Source: Steinernema hermaphroditum (taxonomy: Eukaryota > Nematoda > Chromadorea > Rhabditida > Steinernematidae). From it: a DNA stretch of 64,000 nt. Each line of letters opens with the position of its first letter. The first letter of the stretch is position 1. Shown one piece after another: positions 20,760-29,756 of this stretch. Location of the stretch: contig CM059622.1 of the NCBI GenBank assembly GCA_030435675.1, positions 5,642,001 to 5,706,000 of the forward strand, given 5' to 3'. Under the pieces are notes generated by a model. That model saw nothing but the letters and a program-made list of their open reading frames with translations. It did no database searches and was not told the DNA's origin. The translations under genes were made by a program, and so were the position numbers.

Positions 20760-21232
20760 CTAGGGACCAGAATATCCTTGCAGATGAAGCCAGTCGGCTT
20801 CTAGATCGGGATGACTGGGGAATACAACACGACGTTTTTGAATGGTGCGCCCAGCGTTGGGGTCGACCGACCATAGACACTCGCTTTCTGTCGCGTTATC
20901 CGGACATAGGATCGGAGGGAGTGGATGGATTGGCATCCGCCTGGGGAAGGGAATTCGCTTGGGCTGTTCCCCCGCCACGATTGATCCCGCGTACGGTAGC
21001 GCAGATGGTGCGCCAACAGGCCAAAGCTATTCTAGGGATTCCGTATTGGCCATCACATCTCTTTTTTCCGGCAGTTTGGGATGGGCAAGACTGGAAGTGG
21101 TTTGTTCAAGATGTGCTTTGGCTTCCGGAGGGTTCCGAGATTTTCATTCCCAGCACATACGAAAATTCGACCTTCAATAAGGAACGGTCTCATTTCCTCT
21201 TCTGTTTCCTACTCATCGATTGCTCTCTTTAG
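20732..21232 (+). mobile_element. DIRS/PAT-like retrotransposon fragment (RNase H region)
   Basis: The plus frame reads VWVPRDQNILADEASR, then DRDDWGIQHDVF, a W-G-x-P-T-I-D segment and VPPPRLIPRT. This order matches the RNase H end and following domain of tyrosine-recombinase retroelements (DIRS, and the nematode PAT group). An upstream stop at 20729 truncates the reverse transcriptase part, and no recombinase domain follows. It is a dead fragment. The assignment rests on motif order only. Confidence 0.5.
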
Positions 21233-21442
21233 TCGTCTTGCCTTCTCGAACTGAGTAAAGCAAAACCTCTTTTGCTTTGTTGTAATAATGTAGTGGTAGT
21301 ATGTGGGGTTTGTATTTCGCCAGTTGGGACAGGCGAAGCGGAAATGCGCTTTTCCGCGGAGTGGCGAAGCCACGTAGAGGAAACTCCTAAGAAAGGGAAT
21401 GGCTCCGACACTTATCGAGGCAGCGCTCCCGGCGAGTATGTG

Positions 21443-24385
21443 ATGGGATCATCGTGGAAAGTTTGGGAAAAAACATTCCGATATTACGCAGAAGTTCGTA
21501 ACCTAAAGGGCAACCGCGAGTTGAATCTCGCGCTGTTGACAGAAGTAGGTAACGCAGTATGTACAGATATCATGGACATATACGAAGAGCCTGAGAAGGA
21601 AGATTTCGAGGTATCGGCCACAACCACAACAACAACCACAAGTTCCGCAAAAGTCGTCAACAAAATTACGCGGACAGGAAGCACGACACCGGGAAATGCT
21701 ATCACTGCGGAAAACCGGGCCATCCGAGCAACAGTTGCTGGCACAAAAATGATAAACGCCGCAACCACCATCCACGCCGAAACATACGTGCAATCATGTC
21801 GAATAAGAATCCGACGCATGTTATGTCGCATTCAGAGTGGGAAATTGCCGAAGGAAATTCATGCTAGATACGGGTGCGTGCGTAACCATCATCACGAAGG
21901 ATCTCTGGACCGAGCTAGGTGAACCGACGTTAAGACCCGTGCACGGGCAGATTGTAGCGTTCGGAAACTCGCAATTGGCGTTCCTCGGAGTCTGCAAAGC
22001 GAACGTCACTTGGAATGGCGAGTCAAACGCAGTAGACATGCACGTATTCGACAAGTGTGACGACAATTTGCTCGGACGAGACCTAATACGAACGTTCAAA
22101 ATGAACGTAGGGGAGTTGTACGACAACCCCCAGAGAATCTGCGCAGTAAAAAGCAGCGATTTGGAAAAAATCCTAGCCAAATACGATGACGTGTTTAAAC
22201 CTGACATCGGTAAGTGCGTAAAAGCCCAGGCAACCTTGAAGTTCAAAGGCGAACCTAAGCCTAAATTTTTGAAAGCCCGCTCAGTTCCTTACGCTGTAAA
22301 AGCGAAGGTAGAAGCAGATCTGCAAGGAAAAATAGACGAGGGAATTCTTAAACCGGTTGAATACTCCGAGTGGGCCACACCCCTCGTCGTCGTACCGAAG
22401 AAGGATGGCAAAGTGCGCATTTGCGCCGGCTTCAAGGTCACGGTAAACCCGCAGTTAGAGATAGACCAGTACCCGCTCCCCAGGCCGGAGGAGCTCTTCC
22501 AAGCTTCGAACGGCGGGAAGCAATTCTCGAAACTGGATCTGAAGGAAGCTTATCTACAACTTCCACTTGATGAACAGTCCAAGAAGTATATGACGATCAA
22601 TACTCATAAGCGCTTGTTACAATACCAGAGTATCCCGTTCGGCGTAGCATCGGCCCCGGCAATATTCCAACGGGTAATGGAAACGATGCTACAGGGCTTG
22701 GAAGGAGTAATCGTCTATTTGGATGACATTACCATAACCGCCCCGAACGCAGAAGAACACCTCCAAAGGCTCGAGGAAGTCCTAAAACGTCTTCAAGACT
22801 ACGGATTCCGAGTAAAAAAGGAGAAGTGCGAATTCTTACGCGACAGAGTTGAATTTCTCGGACACACTGTGTGCAACAAACGGATAAGTACATCGCCGAC
22901 GAAAGTGGAAGCGATGCTAAAAATGCCCGCCCCGAAGGACCTGAAGGAAGTCGAATCGTTTCTCGGGATGGTGCAATACTACGCAAAGTTCATTCCACAA
23001 TTGGCCTCGATGGCAGTACCTCTGAATGCTCTACGGAAAAAGGAGGCCAAGTTTGTCTGGAAAAAGGAACAAGAAGACGCTTTCCAACAAATAAGAGCCA
23101 AGTTGGCCGATACGAAGACTCTAACCCATTACGACCCTAAGGAACTGGTAGTGCTAGCAACGGACGCCTCCGATTACGGACTCGGAGCGGTAATTTTTCA
23201 CCGATACGCGGATAAGTCCAAAAAGGTAATAGCGTACGCGTCCCGAGCTCTGACAAAACCAGAACGAAACTACGCTCAAATAGACAAGGAAGCGTTAGGG
23301 ATCGTATTCGGAGTCGAGAAATTCAACCAGTATCTCTACGGAAGAAGATTTTTACTGCTAACTGACCATAAACCGCTAGTGTCTCTGTTCGGACCAAAAG
23401 CGAATCTGCCTGTAATAGCAGCACGGAGGCTGCATCGATGGGCGCTGAAGTTGATGCAGTATACCTACGACATCGAGTACCGAGAGACAAGTAAATTCGG
23501 AAACGCGGACGGATTATCGCGTCTACCGAATCCAGAAGCACTGCCCTCGACAGAAGAAGTTCGCATGGCAGACACGGTCTGGGATCTACGGGAGGAAACA
23601 CAAGCGAAGGTCCCAATCCCAAGGGCAGCGCTTGCAGAAACCATCGATAAAGACCCGACCCTCTCACGTATCAGGGATTATGTACTCGAAGGATTCCCGG
23701 AAAAGGTCAGAGACCCGTTATTGAAACCGTTCGCAAGAGTCGCGGCCGACCTGACAGTGCATCGAGGATGCATCTGGAAGGACGAACGAGTGTTCATTCC
23801 GGAGAAGTACCAAAAGCGCCTCGTCGATCTATTACACGAGAGCCATTTCGGAGCGACAAAGATGAAAGCGCTTGCCCGATCAGTAGCCTGGTTCCCAGGA
23901 ATGGACAGCAAAATCGAGGCAAAAGCGCGCGAATGTATATCGACTTCTGTGGTCCATTCTACAAGTACATGTGGCTAGTCGCGGTCGATGCCAAAAGTAA
24001 ATGGCCAGAGGTCACCAATATGGGCTCGACAAGCGCAGACGCCACAGTGAAGGCACTGAAGAAAATCTTCAGATGCTTTGGGTTGCCGGAACAGATCGTA
24101 TCCGACAATGGCCCACAATTCGTGAGCAAGGAATTCGCAGAGTACTGCGATCGGAACGGTATCAAACACATAAGATCAACCCCATATCACCCGCAGTCGA
24201 ATGGCGAAGCAGAACGATTCGTACAGACCTTTAAAAAGGCAGTGGCGAAGAAAGAGGACAGGACGGCCGTCGAGGACGCCGTAGATTCCATCCTCCTGGA
24301 TTATCGTTCAATGCCCCACGCAGCAATAAATAAATCCGCGGCAGAAGTAATGTTCGGACGCCAAGTCGGGAGTGGTGCCGACAAC
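21443..24385 (+). mobile_element. Ty3/Gypsy LTR retrotransposon, internally deleted and frameshifted
   Basis: Gag-like start at 21443, then a CCHC zinc knuckle (CYHCGKPGHPSNSC, 21697-21738) in another frame that ends at a stop at 21865. Protease follows with LDTGA (about 21864). Reverse transcriptase has LDLKEAY and YLDD (22716-22727), RNase H has TDASDYG and TDHKPL, and the integrase core has IDF (about 23939), SDNGPQF and NGEAERF. The order protease-RT-RNase H-integrase is that of Ty3/Gypsy. Breaks: the middle of gag is missing near 21.6 kb; the integrase zinc domain stops after its first cysteine near 23.935 kb, with a frame change; the 3' end of integrase is lost after about 24.37 kb. The RT motif-1 aspartate appears as glycine. 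The element is not functional. Confidence 0.9.
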
Positions 24386-24388
24386 TGA

Positions 24389-25072
24389 TTGATTCGACTG
24401 ACAGTAACAGAACTGAGCTGCGAATCGTTCAAGGACCCTTTGTGCAACCCTTTTATGGGTACCCTTCTGTCTACGCCGGCTTGGTCTCTCACGAGCAGAC
24501 TGACGGTTTGCACGTATCTCTGCCGCTTCCTGTCTATCTCCATGGAGAAAGGCACTTTTGCCTTCCGCTTCCTTTGCGCTCTGCAGGGGGCTTCATTTGT
24601 CGCCACTCTGTCCCCGCTCCCGGTCTACCTTGCCAACGGATCGTCGTCGCCGCCGTCATCGGTCAACATCCCCGGACCCGCACCTAAGCGCCAGCGGCAT
24701 CAAGATCGACACCATCAGGAGCATTCCAGCAACCACCACTCCTCCTCCACTCCTCGATGCTCCAACTCCGCCGCCGAAACCGCTGGATCTTCGGGATCCG
24801 CCGCTCCAGCTCAGCGTCGTCAAACCGGGCAGCGCCCTCGCGGCCAGCCCCGAGCAGATCGCCCAACCCGACCCGCACGTTTGGAGAGGTGGATCAGTGG
24901 GGAGATGCGTCGCCTGTTCGAGGAAATGCGCGAAATGCGCACGACTGTAGAGGCTCTGGCCTCCAGGACGCCCAGTGAAGCCGGGACGTCGTCCGCTCCG
25001 AAGCCGGCCAACCCCACCGTCGCCGACGACGCCGAGAAGCCCACCCTCCACAACTCCGAGAAAGCGTTGTAA
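24389..25072 (+). CDS. Open frame of unknown origin, transposon-flanked
   Basis: A 227-codon plus-strand frame follows the truncated integrase. Its N-terminal third is hydrophobic, the middle is His/Ser/Pro/Arg-rich, and the end carries a short amphipathic helix (EMRRLFEEMREMRTTVEALA). Two other frames over the same bases are also open, so the choice of frame is uncertain. It could be the start of another element's gag or a third ORF of a retroelement. No family is recognised. Confidence 0.3.
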   Translation: MIRLTVTELSCESFKDPLCNPFMGTLLSTPAWSLTSRLTVCTYLCRFLSISMEKGTFAFRFLCALQGASFVATLSPLPVYLANGSSSPPSSVNIPGPAPKRQRHQDRHHQEHSSNHHSSSTPRCSNSAAETAGSSGSAAPAQRRQTGQRPRGQPRADRPTRPARLERWISGEMRRLFEEMREMRTTVEALASRTPSEAGTSSAPKPANPTVADDAEKPTLHNSEKAL

Positions 25073-25099
25073 GCGCACCGGTGACCCATGCCTGTAGCA

Positions 25100-25454
25100 T
25101 GTGAATTGTTAAATAAAATTGTACGGTTGTGAGGAGGAAGGAGGATAGTGAGGAGTTGAGAAGCGCGAGGACGTAATCGAAAGATGAACCTCGCCACGGC
25201 AGAGACGTAGCCTCGAGAGGTGAACTCTGCGAGGAGAGACTAGCAACAAGAACAAACTCTCCTCTACCCCATTGCAAGGGTTGCAACCGATTCGTAAATG
25301 AGCGACGCCTTCGCCAAGGAGGGAGGTGTCAAGGGGCAAACAGTCTAGACCAGACAGATTCAGACCCCCTTATAAGGCCCCATCAGTGTACCATTCTCTC
25401 TCTTGTACTGACCACTAATAAACGATCGGTTGCGTCCCCACCCACATCGTAACA
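25100..25454 (+). repeat. LTR-like sequence, probably solo
   Basis: The block begins TGTGAATTG and ends CGTAACA, a TG...CA arrangement. It contains TATAAGG at 25371 and AATAAA at 25417-25422, the expected U3-R order. GTAGC occurs just left (25094-25098, one extra A) and immediately right (25455-25459), a possible 5-base target duplication. No second copy was found in the window. It interrupts a minus-strand gag-like frame. Confidence 0.45.
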
Positions 25455-26352
25455 GTAGCCAGCTTGCTTTCCCTTTGTCAACTTCTCGAAAATGCGCTCC
25501 GCCCTCTCTTTGCACTTCTCGCGTAAGTAGGAGATGGGGTCAGGGTTCGTCAAGGTCGCATCCTGCTGCGATCTCCTCAAATCGGTCAAAGAATTCCTTC
25601 AGTGTGTCCATGTTTTCAAATCCGTTCAGTGGTTTCAGTTCTTTCAGCTCCTGGAGGCGAGTTGCGGACGTTTGTAGATTGAGAACAGCGTTTAACTGGT
25701 TTGTTAATGCAGCCATTTGCTGACTTTCATTCACTGGTTGTTGCGCAAAGTACGGCGTAGGCTGCTGCCAATGCGTCTGATATTTCACCATGCCAGGGAC
25801 GTTGTGTGACTGTGTCATTTGATATACCCAAGCTGATCCTGGTCCGTACATGTTCGGGAACGCGTACGATCCCTGTGGAGGTGCTGCTTGCGGAATTGCG
25901 GAGAGAGCAGGCGCTATGTCAGGGCGCATCTTAATCAGTGTACGGGCGGTGTCCTGCCAATTACCGCTTACGTTGGCACTGGGAGCCTTACGGCAGCTGT
26001 TCAATACTTGGCCATATTGCCCGTCTTCTTCCTGCCGGTTGTCAACGCTCGCGACGGAACTGGGTACAGCAGGCTCAGCGTTTCCGTCTTCCGATGTAGG
26101 ATCAGCGTTGATTTCTTCGTTGATGCTCTGAGGCGGTTTGAGGATCTGAGACTTCTCGAGAGCGTTAGATTCTCTAGGGAATTCTGAGCTCTTCTGAAGT
26201 CGTTCGTCCTTCTTACACCTTTCGGCAAAGTACCGGCTCGCTACGGAGCGCTCACTTGTCCAAAAACTCGCTGGGAAAAGAGATGCTTGTCTCGGCTCCA
26301 ATGTCGCAGATCGTCGGTTCGTCGGGATCAGCAGGCTGGAGGGTGTTTGCAT
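25455..26352 (-). pseudogene. Retrotransposon gag remnant
   Basis: The minus-strand frame 26352-25540 has a Gln/Pro/Met-rich middle and ends with FFDRFEEIAAGCDLDEP, a segment resembling retrotransposon gag capsid helices. After a one-base frame change the similarity continues (YLREKCKERAERIFEKLTKG) to the edge of the LTR-like block at 25454, where it stops. No pol is attached on this side. It is in the opposite orientation to the Ty3/Gypsy element, so it belongs to a separate insertion. Confidence 0.5.
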
Positions 26353-26587
26353 GCAAGACGACCTTTATCCAGAGCGAAGCTTTCGCTTCTGCACTCTCGC
26401 TCCTTAAATAACCAAAAATTAGATATAGACAGGCATTTACGTGTTGGGAGCCAGGCCTGTCTCGTCTCTTGTCTCATCAGACTTTGCGGATTCACTCTTG
26501 GGAGAACGTCTTTGACATCATGCATCGCAATAGAGCCAACAATCAGTCATAAATCGTCATCATTGCCAAAGCCCCAGACCTAACGCT

Positions 26588-27592
26588 ATGGAATCTATTC
26601 CTCCTATCTTCATAGACCAGGTCCTTCTTCTACATAGACATGATCCCCTATCATATTTCACCCTTTTATCGTCTACTCTATGGGATTTGTCCGCAATGCA
26701 GGTAACCCGGATGACTGGTCACTATTTGGAAATCTACCTGTCCGGTGAGCATAAAGGCGTCGTGATGGTAAAACTGTCTAAATATCCCTTCCAAAAACGA
26801 CAAGAAGTGATCGACTTCAACACTGCCAGGCCAACCTCACACTGGGTGTTGTCGGTAACTGTTCGCGACGACGAGAAACCCTACGAGGATTTGGGATATC
26901 AGAAGTTTTCTCTTGACACCCCATTTCTGAGGAAACTGAAGAACCTTCTGCGAAAAGTCCCCAAGATTTCCAGCTTCGATTGCCGTGTGTCTTCCGTGTT
27001 CGACTACGCCATGGATCAAATCCTGCCCTCTATTGCACCTCGCTTCTGCGAGTTGATTTTCATTGAGCCTTCCGAAAACAAAGCCGACTTCATTGTGGAG
27101 TGTAACAAGAACCAACTACTACGATCTGTCCGTCTTAAGGGTGCGTGGCCAGCAAGGGTCTCCACCATATGCTGTGAAATGCTACAGTCATGGCAAGTTT
27201 TCGATGTTTGTTTCCCGGAAAACAGTGATCCTCTCGAAGCTTTCGCCGCCGTTCAGCAACGAATTCAAGAAACGGATAACTCCGCATCAAATAACAGGGT
27301 TAACAAAATACAGGGGCCGGTGAGCTGGACGATGCAATCGGAAGCGACAAAAGCGTATTGGCCTGTCGACGTGTCATTCGCTAAAGCGATAAATAGCGAC
27401 GAAGTGAAGGAGGTCCGCCTTTTCGATGATGCAAAGTCGAAATGCGTTTCGATCTTTGAAAGCTTTCATGGCCAAGGAGTGATCATTAGGATCGCAAGTC
27501 GATACTCTCCCTGGTGGAAAAGGTACAGAAAACATTGCCGCGAGGAATTTGAAGGCGAATTGTTGATGTGCTCGATCTTTGAGGCGCTCTGA
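26588..27592 (+). CDS. Unrecognised 334-residue protein
   Basis: A single uninterrupted frame with ATG at 26588 and balanced composition. The N-terminus (ESIPPIFIDQVLLL) has the hydrophobic spacing of a degenerate F-box-like helix, and the rest alternates beta and helix, as in nematode F-box-associated families. That is only a resemblance. No catalytic motif is seen. It lies next to transposon remnants and has no visible introns, unlike most neighbours. It could be a lineage-specific host gene or a captured sequence. Confidence 0.5.
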   Translation: MESIPPIFIDQVLLLHRHDPLSYFTLLSSTLWDLSAMQVTRMTGHYLEIYLSGEHKGVVMVKLSKYPFQKRQEVIDFNTARPTSHWVLSVTVRDDEKPYEDLGYQKFSLDTPFLRKLKNLLRKVPKISSFDCRVSSVFDYAMDQILPSIAPRFCELIFIEPSENKADFIVECNKNQLLRSVRLKGAWPARVSTICCEMLQSWQVFDVCFPENSDPLEAFAAVQQRIQETDNSASNNRVNKIQGPVSWTMQSEATKAYWPVDVSFAKAINSDEVKEVRLFDDAKSKCVSIFESFHGQGVIIRIASRYSPWWKRYRKHCREEFEGELLMCSIFEAL

Positions 27593-28220
27593 GGCCTTGA
27601 ATCTCATGCTTATAAAGACTTTGAAATCCAATATCCAAAACAAAACTGTATGGGGGAGACTACCGCCCCCCGTTCCTACCGTATTCCTCGCCGGTTCTCT
27701 GCCGGGTGTAGCTGCAGCTGACAATTCAAAAAGCTGTTCTCTTCCTGCGCAAGGTCCCACGGAATCTCCACAGGAATAAGTCAAACAGATGCGTTTTTTA
27801 CTGCTCGGCTGGAGAAATGAGAAATATCATCAACGGTATTTACAACAAGCTGGCCTTGAATGTCTTGAGTGTGGCAACGCGGATGTGGCGGGAAAGGCGG
27901 ACTCGATCCGAAAGGCACGCTTGAGTTGCTGTCACCCGAGATTCAAAGCGATGTGAGATGCTGAAAGTAGACTCGCTGCAAACTAGACACGTCTGCACCT
28001 ATCCGAGTGACCCTTCACATTCACTCTTCTTCATTTCGATTGTGAGAACGGGTGGAGCGGAGGCGTCGGTCAGAGCAGACGCCACGAACCTCCGAGGGAT
28101 CGCGGAGATCTTCAATGAGCGATGCAAATAATAATCAGCAGAGCGGCACGGCCGAGAGCAATGGATTGGTGTAAGAGTCCTTGCTGAAGTCCTTCCGCAT
28201 TCCGCTAACATTCACTTTCA
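27593..28220. other. Intergenic, nothing recognised
   Basis: 628 bases between two plus-strand genes. A short frame at 28115 could encode a peptide that does not join the next exon in phase, so it is more likely 5' outron sequence. One CTACCGTA motif occurs at 27676. Confidence 0.35.
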
Positions 28221-28225
28221 GAGGC

Positions 28226-29594
28226 ATGCTCATGCGGCCCGTGAAAAAGATCGAGACGAGCCTTCGGAGTAGGAGGAAGCGCCGCCCAAAGACTAATGAA
28301 CCCATTGAGCAGTCCGACGCAGGGCCGATGGAACAGTCAGCGGCACAGAGTGCTTACGAGTGAGTGGGTTCTGTCGTTTCTTGAGTAAATGTGCTTTGAG
28401 GAGGTCGAAAGCAAGTGCAGAGGGTCCTCTTTCCGAAAGAAAAGCATCTAGGAAGTTCAAGGAGCGTTCGAAAGACAGTAAAGATAGCAAAGATGACAAC
28501 AAAGAAGAAAAGAGCATGCGAAATAGTAAGTATTTGATTCTTGGACATTTCTCAGCCGCCATGCTGTGCGTGGAATTGAACTGGTGACGCAGTAAGTGTC
28601 ATATGCCTTTTTCTTCTGTACCATAGGAACAGGACTACCGGCTTTCATTGTTTAGTTTCGGTAACACTCCACATTTTAGGTATCCGACAGAGTATGAAGA
28701 ACTTCAAGGACCGTCGAGTAAAGGAGTTGGTCCAAGTGAAAACGTTCATTAGCCGCCCCTGCAAAACGGTGTCGCAGAAGCTCCTCACCCACGTGATGCG
28801 ACGGAAGGAGCTCCGTGCGAATGCCGATGTAACTTCCGAAAGATCTGACAGAAGCCGCCTGAAGGAGGGCGACGATTACTTTCCAACTGTCAGAAAGTCA
28901 AAGAGTTCTTCCGTATCTGAGACGCCATCGAGTTTGCAGCCATTGGAGAAAGCACCTCCGGAGAAAGCACCTCCCGAGAAAACAGCTCCTGAAAAGAAAC
29001 CTCCTGAGAAGAAACCTCCAGTCCGGAAGAACCCCACCGAGGAGTCCTCCAAGCGATCAACGAAGGTGGCTCTCTTGTTCACTTTGAGATAATCTTCTTG
29101 CGTTTCAGCGAAAGTTTGACCTGGTGAAAAACAACGACAACAACGGACAGCTCTTTGACGCTGATGGACGTCCCTTTTGGCAGCAGAAGGGGAAGGGTCT
29201 CAAAGGCCGCCCTGAAATAGAATCCGGTGACCTCACTGATGATGAGCTGCCGATCAACGCGGAAGTTATCCTGGACGTGTACGCCAAGAAGATCAAGTTG
29301 GTAGATATGCCCAATTTAACGATCACGCTGGATCCCTTCGCGCCGTACAAAATGCTTGAAGAGCGTGAAAATGTTTTCTTTACGCGGAACATAATCTTCT
29401 CCAACACCGCCCGCTCCATGATGAACCTAGGCGACTGCACAACCAGCTCGGAAACTGGACAACGGAAAGGGGCGAAGTCTAAGGGAGGCAACGCTAAGCT
29501 CCGATGGGGCGCGGAACCCATCGACATGGGAGTGTACGAACAAAACAAGCCGAGAAAAATCACCAAGAAGCCTTTTGTGAGGTCGAAAAAGTGA
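28226..29594 (+). CDS. Unrecognised basic protein with PEK repeats
   Basis: Exons 28226-28359, 28401-28525, 28680-29065 and 29109-29594 join in phase to 376 residues. The ATG lies four bases after a CTTTCAG acceptor. The N-terminal half is Lys/Arg/Ser-rich. Five tandem PEK-type units (consensus PPEKAPPEK) follow at about residues 180-205. The C-terminal 150 residues look globular (RPFWQQKGKGLKGRP, TITLDPFAPYKMLEE, LRWGAEPIDMGVY). The overall charge suggests a nuclear or chromatin-associated protein, but this is inference from composition only. Confidence 0.65.
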
Positions 29595-29756
29595 TTTTTT
29601 GAAGAGAATTTATCAGAACTAATGAATGATAAATGCCAGTTTTCCACGCAGAATTGCGAACAAGACTTTACTTTATAAGACAACACATCAAACAGCGATA
29701 ATCAAACAATTATTACTCTGCTTCTAACTTGCTTCCTCCTCCGTCCCGCGCTTCGT

